NCBI GenBank assembly: GCA_938002255.1
Contig: CALLAL010000025.1
Location: 48,178-112,177 of the forward strand
Origin: an uncultured bacterium
GTDB lineage: Bacteria > Desulfobacterota > BSN033 > UBA1163
Direction: 5' to 3'
Length of the DNA stretch: 64,000 nucleotides
In this document: positions 1 to 10,240 of the stretch, piece by piece
Position numbering within the stretch: the first letter of the stretch is position 1
How the letters are laid out: each line of letters starts with the position of its first letter
Program-made: the position numbers and the translations under genes
The notes under the pieces: model-generated
The model's database searches: none
Told to the model about the DNA's origin: nothing
Seen by the model: only the letters and a program-made list of their open reading frames with translations

Positions 1-863
1 GACTGGGGTCCCACCATCACGTTATCTCCGATTTCCAGATGATTGATGACTCCTACCTGGCCTGCGAGGATCACATTTTTCCCGATTTTAGTGGACCCGG
101 CAATCCCGACCTGAGCTACAATGATCGAATCCTCCCCGATTTCAACGTTGTGGGCGACCATGACCAAATTGTCGATTTTGGTGCCTCTCCGGATGATCGT
201 TCTGCCAAGGGCTGCCCGGTCAATGGTGGAGTTGGCGCCAACCTCCACATCGTCCTCTATGATCACCCCTCCCACCTGTGGAATCTTCACATTTTTATTC
301 CCATCTTTCACATATCCGAACCCATCCGCTCCAATGACCACCCCTCCATGGAGAATGACTCTCTTTCCGATGATCGAGCCTGGATAGACCGTGACATTGG
401 GGTAGAGGATGGAATCTTCTCCGATGGAAGAATCCTCACCCAGATAAACCCCTGGGTAGAGAGTCACCCGGTCTTCGATTCGGCATCGGTCTCCGATATA
501 AACAAATGGGTAGATGGTCACGTTTCTCCCCAGAATGGCGGTGGGGCTGATCTGAGCGTTGGGATCGATCCCTTTGGATTGATAGAGTTTGGCGAAGAAA
601 AGGTTGAGGATTTTGACAAAGGCCAGGCGAGGGTTTGGGACAATGATCAATGGTTTTGGAGAGGAGGAGACCTCTTTGGAAATAAGGATGGCTGAGGCTT
701 TTGTGGTCTCAAGCTTTGGAAGATGCTTGGCATCTGCAATAAAAGTGATCTGTCCGGATTCGGCCTCATCGATTGAACCCAAACCGGAAATTTCTATTTC
801 GCCGTCTCCGACGATCGTGCCTCCGACCCATTCCGCTAGCTCTTTCAATTTCTTTTTCATCAT
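1..863 (-). CDS. lpxD: LpxD, UDP-3-O-acylglucosamine N-acyltransferase (3' end cut by window edge)
   Basis: This gene reads leftward and runs off the window, so only about 287 residues are visible. It starts at an ATG at 863 (MMKKKLKELAEW). The N-terminal uridine-binding domain is followed from about residue 100 by the isoleucine-patch hexapeptide repeats of a left-handed beta helix (ISPTAILGRNVTIYPFVYIG and similar). The segment HGGVVIGADGFGYV and the later VMVAHNVEIGE, with its catalytic-type His, are typical of LpxD. The enzyme adds the second 3-hydroxyacyl chain in lipid A synthesis in the cytoplasm. It is the last visible gene of the bamA-skp-lpxD run, an arrangement found in many Gram-negative bacteria. 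Confidence 0.95.
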   Translation of the reverse strand, partial: MMKKKLKELAEWVGGTIVGDGEIEISGLGSIDEAESGQITFIADAKHLPKLETTKASAILISKEVSSSPKPLIIVPNPRLAFVKILNLFFAKLYQSKGIDPNAQISPTAILGRNVTIYPFVYIGDRCRIEDRVTLYPGVYLGEDSSIGEDSILYPNVTVYPGSIIGKRVILHGGVVIGADGFGYVKDGNKNVKIPQVGGVIIEDDVEVGANSTIDRAALGRTIIRRGTKIDNLVMVAHNVEIGEDSIIVAQVGIAGSTKIGKNVILAGQVGVINHLEIGDNVMVGPQ

Positions 864-941
864 TTCATCTCAACGTTGATCTAACCCGCTCTTAAGGACG
901 ATTGTTTCAACTGGAACCCCGATCGGATCTTTCACCCGTTT

Positions 942-1481
942 TTATTTTTTCTGGGCATCGTGGAGTTTAATGACCCGATCGGTCAGGTCCACCGCTTTCG
1001 AGGCAAAGAGCACAATGTTTTCGTTTAACTCCAAGATGCAGGTAAATCCCTCATCGGCCCCTAATTTCTGGATCACTTTCTGAAGTCCTAAGGCTACGGC
1101 TCTTTCCATCTCCATGCGTTTTTGGTTCACCTCATTCTGGCTATCTTCTTGCCATCGCTGAAATTCTCTAACCTTAGCCTGAAGTTCCTTCTCTTTGGCT
1201 GCGCGGGCATCAGGGGTAAGCATGGGAGCCTGTTTGTCAAGAGATTCCTTCATTGTCTGGAGCTCTTTCTGTTTATCTGCAAAGAGGCGTTGGAATTTTT
1301 CGACCTCTTTGATAATGGCTTTCTTCGCCTCTTTTCCGGCATTACATTCATTGACCGCCTTCTGGATATCGACAAAGCCAATCTTGAGACTGGAAGTTTG
1401 GGCTTGTACCAAAGCCTGTCCACCCCATGCTAACGAGATGAAAAGGATGCCAACGGTGATCATCACGTTTTTACCTTTCAT
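942..1481 (-). CDS. skp: Skp/OmpH-family periplasmic chaperone
   Basis: A 179-residue protein with a Sec signal peptide (about residues 1-27, hydrophobic core MITVGILFISLAWGGQALV, cleavage near AQT). The mature part opens with KIGFVDIQKAVNEC, the usual OmpH start, and continues as a long charged coiled coil (about 50-140) rich in Lys, Glu and Gln. Skp trimers hold unfolded outer-membrane proteins in the periplasm and deliver them to BamA. The gene lies 51 bp downstream of bamA and upstream of lpxD on the same strand, as in many proteobacteria. An AGGA-type ribosome site precedes the ATG. Confidence 0.93.
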   Translation of the reverse strand: MKGKNVMITVGILFISLAWGGQALVQAQTSSLKIGFVDIQKAVNECNAGKEAKKAIIKEVEKFQRLFADKQKELQTMKESLDKQAPMLTPDARAAKEKELQAKVREFQRWQEDSQNEVNQKRMEMERAVALGLQKVIQKLGADEGFTCILELNENIVLFASKAVDLTDRVIKLHDAQKK

Positions 1482-1532
1482 GGTTCCTGTGTCCTTTCTG
1501 ATTGAATTTCTTTGTAACGATGCTGTAAAAGA

Positions 1533-3779
1533 TTAATAAATGGTTCCTACGGTAAAGTCAAAGACCCTTCGTTTTTCTCCCCGTTTCGGATTGGGATTAA
1601 TCCCGAGATCAATATGAATGGGACCGAAAGGTGAAAACCAACGAATTCCTGCTCCCACTCCTGTTTTCAAGGGTGTGATCTCTCTAAATTTATCGAACCC
1701 CTTTCCCACATCCCAGAAGAGAGCTCCTTTGAGCCCAATTTCACGAGAGATCGGAAAGATCCATTCGGATTGAAAGGAGATCATCTTCTTGGATCCCAGG
1801 GGTTCTTTGTTGACATCAAAAGGACCTGCCATTCCATATTCAAACCCTCGAAGGGTGTTCAGTCCACCCACAAAAAACTTTTCATAAATGGGAACGCTTC
1901 TGCCACTGTAAGCTTCGACAACCCCCACCTTTCCTCTAAGATTCAAAACCGTTTTTAAAGGAAGAGGAAAGAACCAGCTGGTTTCAGCAATGGCCTTGAC
2001 AAAATAGTTATCCCCCCCAAGAATTCCACCAGCATTCTGAAGACTGATGCTGTGCCTGGCCCCTTTGGATGGATTATAATAATCATCCCGAGTGTCCATG
2101 GAAAGGCTGAGAGAAAAGGCACTCGTCAATTTTTCACCTTGTTGTTCCCTGATAAAACGGGAAGCATCGGAAGAGACGTCAAAGACTTTAATCTTTTCCA
2201 GTTTATAGACTGCATCGGTTCGAAGTGTCTCGGTTAGCTCTTTACCAAAGCGGAGATTCCCTCCTGAGATCCGGTAGGAGTAGGTATCAAATTCTCGATT
2301 TTCATGATAGAGGTCGATTCCTGCCGCAAAATTATAGCCCATGAAATAGGGGTCTGTAAAACTGAACCTCAAATCGCTAGTCTCTGCCCCCAGTCTGAAT
2401 TTCAAAAGGGCATGGTAGCCCATGCCGAAAAGGTTTCGATCGGAGATGGAAGCCTGCCCCACCACATTTTCGATCGAACTATAACCGATGCCAAAACTGA
2501 GGGCCCCTGTGGGAGCTTCCTCAACCTTGACCTCCAGATTCATTTGATCTTCTGTACTTCCTCTGCTGGTTGTCATCTCCACTTCTTTAAAGAAACCGGT
2601 TCGTTTTAACCGATCTTTACTCTTGCTCAAACCCGTAGCACTATAGAGTTCCTCTTCCGCCACGCGAAGTTCGCGGCGGATCACTTTGTCCCGGGTTTTG
2701 GTATTGCCGACGATCTGGATCTTTTCAAAAGAGACCTGGTTTTTCTTTTCGATGTCAAAGGTCAGATGGACCAAACGTTGCGTCTCATCGGTTTGAGTCA
2801 TCGGCGTAATTTCCACATGGGCATAACCCTGGTCAGCAAATTTTTCTGTCAGCAGACCAATGTCTTTCCGGATGGCGGTGTTGCTGTAAACATCATTTCT
2901 TTTGATTCGAATGTTTTTGAAGAGATCTTCCTTGGTGGTCAGGAGGTCTCCCTTAAAATCGATGTCACCGAAACGATATTGAGGGCCCTCTGTAATTTCA
3001 ATCTCAATTTGAATCCGTCTGGGATTCTGAAGATCGATCTTCGGTTCAGCAATCTTCACCTGGAGGTAGCCATGGTCAATGTAATAGGCAGTCAACATCT
3101 GAATGTCATTTTTCAGAATCTCTTCATCGAGGAGACCGGTTTTGGTGATGAGAGAGAAGAGGTTCCTCTGTTTGGTGAGCATGACCTTTTTCAGATCAGA
3201 GGATTTCATCTTCTTGTTTCCTTTGAACACGATCTTTTTAATATGTCCCTTCACCCCTTCTTCGATCTGGAACGTGATCACGGCCTCATTCGTTTCCAGA
3301 TAGTCGATCTTATGACTCACCTTCACCCCATAGTACCCCTTGGAGAAGTAAAGCCTTCGAATCTGTTCTTCGCTCTCCTTCACCTTTTCGAGATTGAGAA
3401 TCGACCGTGCTGTCAACCCGATCTTCTCCTTAATGTCATCGAGTTTGACCTTCTGGTGGCCTGTGATCAGAATGTCTTTGATAGAGGGTTTTTCCATAAC
3501 AATGAAGATAATTTCCTTTCCCCTCGGGGTGGTTTTGATATCAACCTGGACGTCAGAAAAGTAACCCAGACCGAAGATGGAGCGAAGATCTTCACGAACC
3601 TGATCAGATGAAAAGGGCGCTTTTTCTTTACTCTTCACGGCATTTCGAATCACCCCTTCCTCCACCTTCATGTTGCCCAGAATGGTGATTTTATCAATGA
3701 TTTCCTCCGTCCCACGGCATACTCCGAGATCAATGACCAGGAAGATAAGGGCGATCCAGATCATGATTCGCATCTTCAT
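1533..3779 (-). CDS. bamA: BamA, outer-membrane protein assembly factor
   Basis: A 748-residue Omp85 protein. A signal peptide (about 1-22) is followed by five POTRA repeats (about 25-415; for example ITILGNMKVEEGVIRNAV and IQIVGNTKTRDKVIRREL) and a 16-strand beta barrel with the conserved loop motif LRGFEYG near residue 640. The last residue is Tyr rather than the more common Phe, still an aromatic C-terminal beta signal (FDFTVGTIY). BamA folds and inserts outer-membrane proteins. The start at 3779 is preceded by AAGGAA. It follows lolD after a 119-bp gap and precedes skp. Confidence 0.96.
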   Translation of the reverse strand: MKMRIMIWIALIFLVIDLGVCRGTEEIIDKITILGNMKVEEGVIRNAVKSKEKAPFSSDQVREDLRSIFGLGYFSDVQVDIKTTPRGKEIIFIVMEKPSIKDILITGHQKVKLDDIKEKIGLTARSILNLEKVKESEEQIRRLYFSKGYYGVKVSHKIDYLETNEAVITFQIEEGVKGHIKKIVFKGNKKMKSSDLKKVMLTKQRNLFSLITKTGLLDEEILKNDIQMLTAYYIDHGYLQVKIAEPKIDLQNPRRIQIEIEITEGPQYRFGDIDFKGDLLTTKEDLFKNIRIKRNDVYSNTAIRKDIGLLTEKFADQGYAHVEITPMTQTDETQRLVHLTFDIEKKNQVSFEKIQIVGNTKTRDKVIRRELRVAEEELYSATGLSKSKDRLKRTGFFKEVEMTTSRGSTEDQMNLEVKVEEAPTGALSFGIGYSSIENVVGQASISDRNLFGMGYHALLKFRLGAETSDLRFSFTDPYFMGYNFAAGIDLYHENREFDTYSYRISGGNLRFGKELTETLRTDAVYKLEKIKVFDVSSDASRFIREQQGEKLTSAFSLSLSMDTRDDYYNPSKGARHSISLQNAGGILGGDNYFVKAIAETSWFFPLPLKTVLNLRGKVGVVEAYSGRSVPIYEKFFVGGLNTLRGFEYGMAGPFDVNKEPLGSKKMISFQSEWIFPISREIGLKGALFWDVGKGFDKFREITPLKTGVGAGIRWFSPFGPIHIDLGINPNPKRGEKRRVFDFTVGTIY

Positions 3780-3898
3780 TCTTCTATTCCTTTCGAACGT
3801 TTGCTTTTGGTTGGCGTTCCATCTTCCATATCAAATCCTTTTTCTTTTGTAAACCCCCTCCCACAGGATGAGATATGCTTTAGACCAAAGGAGCCTTT

Positions 3899-4573
3899 TT
3901 AACCGGTGGCTTTTCCGTCCAGGAGCAGAATCTGTCGAGGCATTTGGGAAGCCAGATTCGGGTTGTGAGTCACCATGATCAGGGTGACGTTCTTGATTCG
4001 GTTTAATTCTTGGAGTAGGGAGAAGACCGCCTCTCCTGTTTTCGAATCCAGGTTCCCTGTAGGTTCATCCGCCAGAAGAATTTTGGGCTCCAGAACTAAT
4101 GCTCTTGCGACTGCAACCCTCTGCTGTTCCCCTCCCGAAAGTTCTCCCGGTTTATGAGAAAGCCGGTCTTTTAAACCGACTAAGGTCAGAATCTCTTCAG
4201 CCCGAGCCGAAGCCTCTTTCTTAGCCATCCCGTAGATGAGGCAGGGCATCATCGTATTCTCCAAAGCATTAAACTCCGGAAGGAGATGGTGGAATTGAAA
4301 GACAAATCCGATCTCCCGGTTCCGAAAAAAGGCGAGCTCTTTTTCATTGAGGATAAAGACGTCCCGTCCTCCGTATAACACCTTTCCAGAGGTGGGTCGG
4401 TCGAGGGTCCCCAGGATATGGAGAAGCGTTGTTTTTCCTACACCGGAGGCACCAACAATCGCAACCCTCTCCCCCTGATAAAAGGTGAGATCAATGCCCC
4501 GGAGGACGTCGACTCGTTTTGCTCCGTTACCGAAGGATTTATAAAGATTCTGGACCTGAATCAATTCCTTCAC
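3899..4573 (-). CDS. lolD: LolD, ATPase of the lipoprotein-release ABC transporter
   Basis: An ABC ATPase of about 224 residues with Walker [10 protein letters not shown], signature LSGGEQQR, Walker [13 protein letters not shown] and a switch His (VTHNP). It belongs to the MacB/LolD group, which powers release of lipoproteins from the inner membrane to LolA. The frame is open to a GTG at 4582, but the GTG at 4573 is preferred. It overlaps the upstream TGA stop as GTGA and has AGAGGA about 7-8 bases upstream. With lolC/E two genes upstream and a LolA-like protein at 13.7 kb it fits one lipoprotein-sorting pathway. Confidence 0.93.
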   Translation of the reverse strand: MKELIQVQNLYKSFGNGAKRVDVLRGIDLTFYQGERVAIVGASGVGKTTLLHILGTLDRPTSGKVLYGGRDVFILNEKELAFFRNREIGFVFQFHHLLPEFNALENTMMPCLIYGMAKKEASARAEEILTLVGLKDRLSHKPGELSGGEQQRVAVARALVLEPKILLADEPTGNLDSKTGEAVFSLLQELNRIKNVTLIMVTHNPNLASQMPRQILLLDGKATG

Positions 4574-5751
4574 ACCCAACACTCCTCTGTTCTCCCACTT
4601 TTCAATTGGAAAAGGGCTTCTTTCATCCGGATGAGACGTCGTGACGAAATCTCTTTTGTCACAGATTGAAGTTGGGGAAACTTTTTCAGGAGACGATCAA
4701 AATTCTCTTTGTCCAATTCGAGCAGATCCGTGGGTTGCGTCGTTTTTGCAAAGGCCATCCGGGGCGTATTAAAAAGTACGCCGATCTCTCCAAAGAAATC
4801 GCCGCCTCCCAACTTCCCTACACTTATATGCTTTTTATGTCGATCCTGGGTAAAGATCTCTACCTCACCCCTCTGAATCAGATAGAGACTGCGCGGAGGA
4901 TCCCCTCCTTTGAAGATGAGGGTTTCTGCAGGAAGGTTCAATAGACGAAATCGCTTGGCTACTTCCTTTCTGTCGGCTACAGAGAGGGGAGAAAAGAGAG
5001 GGGAAAGGGCAAGGAGGTTATCGAGGACCCGCTTCTGGAAGAGGTCTTCAAGGAGTTCGTTCACCCGTGGATATTTTCGGATGATCTCCTCCAATTCCTT
5101 TCGGTTCAATTCCATTACTTCACACTCGACAAGGCTTTTAACCGTTGCCTGCCTGTTTCGATCGAGAAAGAATCCCAGCTCACCAAAGCAGTCACCCTCT
5201 TCGAGTTCGCGGACACATACTTCTTCTTTTCCCTTCGCCCTTTTATAAATTCCCACCTTACCACGGCAGATCACCATTAAAGAGTCTCCTGGTTCGCCTT
5301 CCTGACAGAGGATCGCTTCTTTTGGGTACGTGTTGATTTGGACACGATCTAACAGGGATTGAAGCTCTTCTTGGGTGAGGTCTGAAAGAAACGGGATATT
5401 GGGAAGACGACGGGAAGAGGGAGCGGTCTGGACCTTCTGGGCGTAGAGTTGCGCCAGACGTTCGTGAATTTCCCTCAGAGAGGGATTCATCCTTAGAATC
5501 ATTTTATTGACTGAAATGGCTTGAAGCAAAAAACCATCGCTTGCATAAGCCTCTGCAATGCCCTGATATTCGGTCAGGGCCTCTTTCCTCTTGCCCAGTT
5601 TTTCCAACAGCTCCGCCTTTTTTAAACGGGATCGAAGATCCTCGGGCTCCTTCTCCAAATGTTTTTGAAATGCCTCAAGGGCTTTCTTCCAATCTCCTCT
5701 GGAGAGAAGAAAAAGGGCTTCCTCTTTGTAAGTCCTCCGAACCTTATTCAT
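4570..5751 (-). CDS. TPR protein with two cyclic-nucleotide-binding domains
   Basis: A 393-residue soluble protein. Residues 1-110 contain TPR-like helical pairs ([35 protein letters not shown]). Two CAP-type cNMP-binding beta rolls follow: about 125-240, with [16 protein letters not shown] as phosphate-binding cassette, and about 255-375, with [17 protein letters not shown]. There is no DNA-binding or catalytic domain, so it is probably a regulatory or scaffold protein that senses a nucleotide; ligand and partner are unknown. It is embedded in the Lol genes: its start overlaps the end of lolC/E by 8 bases and its stop overlaps lolD by 4, so it should be co-translated with the Lol transporter. 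Confidence 0.85.
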   Translation of the reverse strand: MNKVRRTYKEEALFLLSRGDWKKALEAFQKHLEKEPEDLRSRLKKAELLEKLGKRKEALTEYQGIAEAYASDGFLLQAISVNKMILRMNPSLREIHERLAQLYAQKVQTAPSSRRLPNIPFLSDLTQEELQSLLDRVQINTYPKEAILCQEGEPGDSLMVICRGKVGIYKRAKGKEEVCVRELEEGDCFGELGFFLDRNRQATVKSLVECEVMELNRKELEEIIRKYPRVNELLEDLFQKRVLDNLLALSPLFSPLSVADRKEVAKRFRLLNLPAETLIFKGGDPPRSLYLIQRGEVEIFTQDRHKKHISVGKLGGGDFFGEIGVLFNTPRMAFAKTTQPTDLLELDKENFDRLLKKFPQLQSVTKEISSRRLIRMKEALFQLKSGRTEECWV

Positions 5752-7000
5752 ATCGCAGCGCCTCAGCGGGGTCGAGTTTTGAGGCCCTCCAGGCAGGGTA
5801 GAGAGTGGCCAGCAGACTGATCAGAATGGCGGTCATGACAATCAGCGATACATCGAGGGGGTTGACTTGAGAAGGAAGTTTGTCGATATAGTAAACATCA
5901 CTTGAAAGGATCTTAAATCCGAAAAGCTTTTCGACAAAACCGGTAATGGTTTCGAGGTTAAAAGCCGCTGCCAGTCCCAACAAAGTCCCCAGCCCAGTCC
6001 CCACCACTCCAATCACTCCTCCTTCAATCACGAAGATCTTGAGAATTCCTCGAGAGGGAGCTCCCATCGATTTGAGAATCGCAATGTCCTTATTCTTTTC
6101 CATGACCACCATGATGAGGGTGGAGATGATATTAAAAGCGGCGACCAGAACGATGAGAACCAGGATGATGAACATGGCAATCTTTTCCAATTTCAGGGCA
6201 GCAAAGAGATTTCGATTCATCTCCATCCAGTCTTTGGTCCAGAAAGGAAACCCCATCTTTTTTCGGATTTCCTTTCCAATCTCTTTGACCTTGTAGATGT
6301 CTTCGGTCTTCACTTCTATCCCTGTGACATGGGCCTCCATCGAGAAAAACTTCTGGGCACTTTCAAGGGAGATATAAGCCATGGTGTTGTCATATTCATA
6401 CATTCCGGAATAGAAGATTCCCTTGACGAGAAAACGCTTCATTTTGGGCATCATTCCCATTGGCGTCATGGTCCCGAGGGGAGAGATGACCTGGATTGGA
6501 TCTCCCAGGGTCACCGAGAGATGTTTGGCCAATTCCACTCCGAGAATGATGCCGGGAAGATCGGTGGCTTTCCCCTCTTTGAGATCATCGAGGCGACCTG
6601 ATTTGAGATTTTTAGCGAGTTCAGTCACCTTGCTCACACGGTCCGGATCGATCCCTTTGAGGACCACTCCAGAAGTTCCAGAATCCGAGGAAAGCATGAC
6701 CTGATTAAAGATAAAGGGAGCTGCAGAGACCACCCCCTTAATTCCTTCTACCTTTTGAAGAGCTTCTTCGTAATGATCCATTCCCCTGTCGCTGGCTTTG
6801 AGGACCACCAGATGAGCTTGGGTCCCCAAGATTTTTTCTTTAAGGGTTTTTTGGAAACCACTCATCACGGACAGGACGACGATGAGGGCCATTACCCCAA
6901 GCATCACGCCAGCGATGGAAATGACGGTGATGATCGAGATGAACGTCTGTTTCCGTTTGGCCTTCAGGTATCTTAGGCCGATAAACCATTCGTATCGCAT
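5744..7000 (-). CDS. lolC: LolC/LolE-family permease of the lipoprotein-release complex
   Basis: A 418-residue MacB/LolCE-type permease. It has one N-terminal membrane helix (about 20-45, FISIITVISIAGVMLGVMAL), a large periplasmic domain (about 50-260) and three C-terminal helices (about 270-400) in the FtsX fold. The N-terminal RYLKAKRKQTFISII is typical of LolC/E. Only one such permease is present, so the complex is probably a homodimer with LolD, as in bacteria with LolF-type systems; this is inferred. The gene follows lysS by 2 bases and overlaps the TPR/cNMP gene. Confidence 0.93.
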   Translation of the reverse strand: MRYEWFIGLRYLKAKRKQTFISIITVISIAGVMLGVMALIVVLSVMSGFQKTLKEKILGTQAHLVVLKASDRGMDHYEEALQKVEGIKGVVSAAPFIFNQVMLSSDSGTSGVVLKGIDPDRVSKVTELAKNLKSGRLDDLKEGKATDLPGIILGVELAKHLSVTLGDPIQVISPLGTMTPMGMMPKMKRFLVKGIFYSGMYEYDNTMAYISLESAQKFFSMEAHVTGIEVKTEDIYKVKEIGKEIRKKMGFPFWTKDWMEMNRNLFAALKLEKIAMFIILVLIVLVAAFNIISTLIMVVMEKNKDIAILKSMGAPSRGILKIFVIEGGVIGVVGTGLGTLLGLAAAFNLETITGFVEKLFGFKILSSDVYYIDKLPSQVNPLDVSLIVMTAILISLLATLYPAWRASKLDPAEALRYE

Positions 7001-7002
7001 GG

Positions 7003-8484
7003 CTACTTTTCCATTCGAAGAAGGGGAAAGAAGATGACATCCCGGATGGAAGGAGAATCGGTCATCAGCATGACCCAGCGATCAATCCCGATTCCTTCGC
7101 CTGCGGTCGGCGGCATTCCAAATTCAAGGGCGACAAGAAAATCTTCATCAAAGAAGAGAGAAGGGTCCCCCTCCTCTGTTTTCTCTTTTAACTGCTGAAG
7201 AAATCGCTCCCTTTGATCTAATGGATCGTTGAGCTCTGAGAAACCATTGGCAATCTCCCGACCTGCAATAAATAGCTCAAAGCGGTCCACCACTTCAGGA
7301 TCCTCTTCATTGCGCCTCGAAAGAGGAGAGATTTCTGTTGGGTAATGGGTTACAAAGGTAGGTTCCAGGAGATGGGGTTCTACCCATTCTTTGAAAAGGT
7401 CAGCAAGAACCCTTCCATGGGAGGTCCCTTTTTTTAACTCCAGTCCAAGCTTTCTGGCGGTTTCGACCGCTTTTTGAGGATCCTTCAAAATGATTGGGTC
7501 AAGATGTCCGATCTCGACCAGGGAGTCTTTAAATCGGATTCTTCTCCAGGGAGGAGTGAAATCGATTCTTTTCTCCTGATAGGTGAGGGTAAACCCTCCG
7601 TGGAATTCCTTCACCAAGGATCCGAGAAGTTCTTCTGTCATCTCCATCATATCCAGGTAGGTGGCATAGCTTTGATAGAATTCCAGCATCGTAAATTCGG
7701 GATTGTGGAGGGTCGAGATTCCCTCATTGCGGAAACTTCGGTTGATTTCGAAGATTTTCTCCAATCCTCCAATGACAAGCCTTTTCAGATAGAGTTCCGG
7801 AGCGACTCTCAAAAAGAGGTCCATATCCAGGGCGTTGTGATGGGTCCTAAAAGGCTTGGCTGTTGCTCCTCCTGGGATGGGGTGAAGCATGGGGGTTTCG
7901 ACCTCGCAAAACCCCCTCTGGTTAAAGAATTCCCGAATCCTCTGGATGATCAGGCCACGCATCAGAAAGACCTCTTTCACCCTTGGATTTGTGATCAGAT
8001 CGAGATAGCGCTGACGATAACGAATTTCAATATCCGTCAGGCCATGCCACTTCTCCGGCAGGGGACGAAGGGATTTTCCGAGGAGGCAGAACTTCTTTAC
8101 CTGAAGGGTGAGTTCCCCTGTTTTTGTTCGAAAGAGGTTTCCCTCTAAGCCAATGAAATCTCCAATATCAAATCTTTTAAAGAATTGGAATGATTCATCC
8201 CCGAGGATCTCTTTTTGAAAATAGGCCTGTATCTTTCCAGTTTGATCTTTCATATGGATGAAACTGGCTTTGCCAAAATTTCGGATGGCAATAATCCTTC
8301 CGGCTAGACGGAAAGGGTCAGAGAGTCCTTTAAGTTCCTCCTCTGACCAGGAACCGTAAATTTTCAGGATATCTCCGGAGTTGTGGGTCACCTTGAAATC
8401 GTTTGGATAAGGATTGATCCCTTCCTTTTTCAGGGTTTCCAATTTTCGCATTCTCTGTTGAATTAATTCATTTGTCTCATCCAT
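7003..8484 (-). CDS. lysS: Lysyl-tRNA synthetase, class II
   Basis: A 493-residue class II lysyl-tRNA synthetase. The N-terminal OB-fold anticodon-binding domain lies at about 50-145 (RLAGRIIAIRNFGKASFIHM). The catalytic domain shows motif 2 (RSFRNEGISTLHNPEFTMLE) and motif 3 (GIGIDRWVMLMTDSPSIRDV). It charges tRNA-Lys in the cytoplasm. It heads the lol-bam operon, a common deltaproteobacterial arrangement. The upstream gap to rimO (8485-8659) is AT-rich and may hold the operon promoter, but no good -35/-10 pair was found there. Confidence 0.97.
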   Translation of the reverse strand: MDETNELIQQRMRKLETLKKEGINPYPNDFKVTHNSGDILKIYGSWSEEELKGLSDPFRLAGRIIAIRNFGKASFIHMKDQTGKIQAYFQKEILGDESFQFFKRFDIGDFIGLEGNLFRTKTGELTLQVKKFCLLGKSLRPLPEKWHGLTDIEIRYRQRYLDLITNPRVKEVFLMRGLIIQRIREFFNQRGFCEVETPMLHPIPGGATAKPFRTHHNALDMDLFLRVAPELYLKRLVIGGLEKIFEINRSFRNEGISTLHNPEFTMLEFYQSYATYLDMMEMTEELLGSLVKEFHGGFTLTYQEKRIDFTPPWRRIRFKDSLVEIGHLDPIILKDPQKAVETARKLGLELKKGTSHGRVLADLFKEWVEPHLLEPTFVTHYPTEISPLSRRNEEDPEVVDRFELFIAGREIANGFSELNDPLDQRERFLQQLKEKTEEGDPSLFFDEDFLVALEFGMPPTAGEGIGIDRWVMLMTDSPSIRDVIFFPLLRMEK

Positions 8485-8659
8485 TTTTTTCCGCCAGGTG
8501 TTTTCTTAAAAAATAAATGTAAGATTGCGGGGTTATCTAACTTTTTTTAAGACAAAATAAACTAACCCATTTTCATAACCTCGTCAAGTGAAGCTCCCTT
8601 CCTTCTGCATGGCATTATGGGAATAGGGATCATTGGGACCTGCTCGGGTATCCTCTCAT

Positions 8660-10009
8660 CTATTCTGTGGAAAGGGTCGGGAGGTTCTTCTGAATGTGAC
8701 CAACAAGGTCGTAAGGAAGGGCGTGAGTGATCAGGGCTGTCACCCAGTCACCAGGATTGGCTTTACCCTTTAAAAAGACAGAACCATCGATTTCAGGGGC
8801 CTGGGTCTTCATCCTGCCTCTGAGAGTTCCTCTTGGGCCATCGGTATCTTCAACCAATACCTCAACCGTTTTTCCTACCATTCTTCGGTATTTTTTTAAC
8901 GAAATCCTCTTTTGGACTTCCATCAACCTATGGTACCGCTCCTCTTTGATCTCCTCAGGGACTGTGTTCTGGAAGTTAATAGCTGGGGTTCCTTCTTCAG
9001 GAGAATATTTGAAGGCTCCGAGATGGTCAAACTGGGCTTCTCCAACGAAACGAAGAAGTGTTTGGAACTGTTTTTCACCCTCTCCTGGAAACCCGATGAT
9101 CAGGGAAGTCCGAAGGGCGATTTCTGGGACGGAGGTTCGGAGTTTCTCAATCAAATGCCAGATTTCCTTTTCCTTTGACCGGCGTCCCATGCGACGAAGG
9201 ATTCCGTCATCGATATGCTGAATAGGAAGATCGAGATAGGAACAGATCTTCTCTTCATGAGCAACGAGATCAAGCAGACTTTCTGTAAAGTAAGAAAGCC
9301 TTGGATAAGCATAGAGGATTCGGATCCATCGTAGTCCATCGATCTGAATCAAGCCATTCAAAAGCTTTTCAAGGGAGGTTCCATCCTCCAGGTCTTCTCC
9401 GTAGGCCGTCGTATCCTGTGCAATCAGAATGACCTCTTTTACGCCCTGGGCTGCGAGCCCTTCTGCTTCTTTCAAAATAGAGGGAATTCGTCTGCTTCGA
9501 TAGGGGCCTCTGATTTTAGGAACCGTACAGAACGTACAGGTTTTCGAACACCCCTCTGCTATCTTCAGATAGGCGGTAAAAGAAGGGGTGGAGAGAATCC
9601 GTGGAGTCTTTTCGTTGTACAGAAAGGTCTGTCCAGAAAGGTAACTCTTTTTCTTTCTTCTCTGTGAGATGAGTTGTGGGATTTTTTGAAAGGATCCTGT
9701 TCCGATGAATAGATCCACTTCCGGTAGCTCCTTTTCCAGAACCTTCCCGTATCGTTGAGGAAGGCAACCCGAGACAATGAGAAGGCGGCATCGCCCCTCT
9801 CTTTTAAATGGAATGAGCTGAAGAATGGTTTCGATCGCTTCCTGGGAGGCGTCTTTAATAAAGGAGCAGGTATTGATGATGAGGATCTCTGCCTTTGACG
9901 GATCGGTCGTCACAGAATGACCTGCTTGGGATAAGAGCCCTAAGATCACTTCAGAATCAACCAGATTCTTCGGACAACCCAGACTGACCAGACAGACGGT
10001 TTCTTTCAT
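8660..10009 (-). CDS. rimO: RimO, ribosomal protein S12 methylthiotransferase
   Basis: A 449-residue radical-SAM methylthiotransferase. The N-terminal UPF0004 domain (about 1-115) carries the auxiliary-cluster cysteines (SLGCPKN, NTCSFI, VSGCLPQ). The radical-SAM motif CSKTCTFC (CxxxCxxC) follows near residue 154, and a TRAM domain occupies about 375-440 (KTVEVLVEDTDG). The spacing and the GCPKNLVDSE start favour RimO over MiaB. It modifies an Asp of ribosomal protein S12. The gene is divergent from the LutB-like gene. A TATAAT on the minus strand 8 bases before the ATG is too close to be a normal promoter. Confidence 0.95.
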   Translation of the reverse strand: MKETVCLVSLGCPKNLVDSEVILGLLSQAGHSVTTDPSKAEILIINTCSFIKDASQEAIETILQLIPFKREGRCRLLIVSGCLPQRYGKVLEKELPEVDLFIGTGSFQKIPQLISQRRKKKSYLSGQTFLYNEKTPRILSTPSFTAYLKIAEGCSKTCTFCTVPKIRGPYRSRRIPSILKEAEGLAAQGVKEVILIAQDTTAYGEDLEDGTSLEKLLNGLIQIDGLRWIRILYAYPRLSYFTESLLDLVAHEEKICSYLDLPIQHIDDGILRRMGRRSKEKEIWHLIEKLRTSVPEIALRTSLIIGFPGEGEKQFQTLLRFVGEAQFDHLGAFKYSPEEGTPAINFQNTVPEEIKEERYHRLMEVQKRISLKKYRRMVGKTVEVLVEDTDGPRGTLRGRMKTQAPEIDGSVFLKGKANPGDWVTALITHALPYDLVGHIQKNLPTLSTE

Positions 10010-10240
10010 GGTCCCTCATTATACCCTACAGAGCTATAATCTCCAAACGATCTACACAACAACAAGACAACGAATGACACGAAGGCTCCAAAGGGCATAA
10101 TTAGAAAAAGATTCGTGAAATTCACCATGATTGGGTTGATTCGTGTGGTTTTATTCTTGTTTTACCTTCTAAAACATTGCAAAATGTGATTGACAACGAT
10201 ACGAAGGGGGCAAAGGTCACGAGTTCAATCAGGGGAGTTT

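Noticed and set aside
39..695. 218-codon plus-strand frame at the left edge
   Set aside because: It is antisense to lpxD; the minus-strand product shows clear hexapeptide repeats, so this frame is a shadow.
2766..3611. 281-codon open frame antisense to bamA
   Set aside because: It lies wholly inside bamA, has no ribosome site or recognisable domain, and mirrors the codon structure of the true gene.
10018..10023. TATAAT as -10 box of rimO
   Set aside because: It is only 8 bases from the ATG and lacks a good -35, so it would give a leaderless transcript despite a nearby ribosome site.
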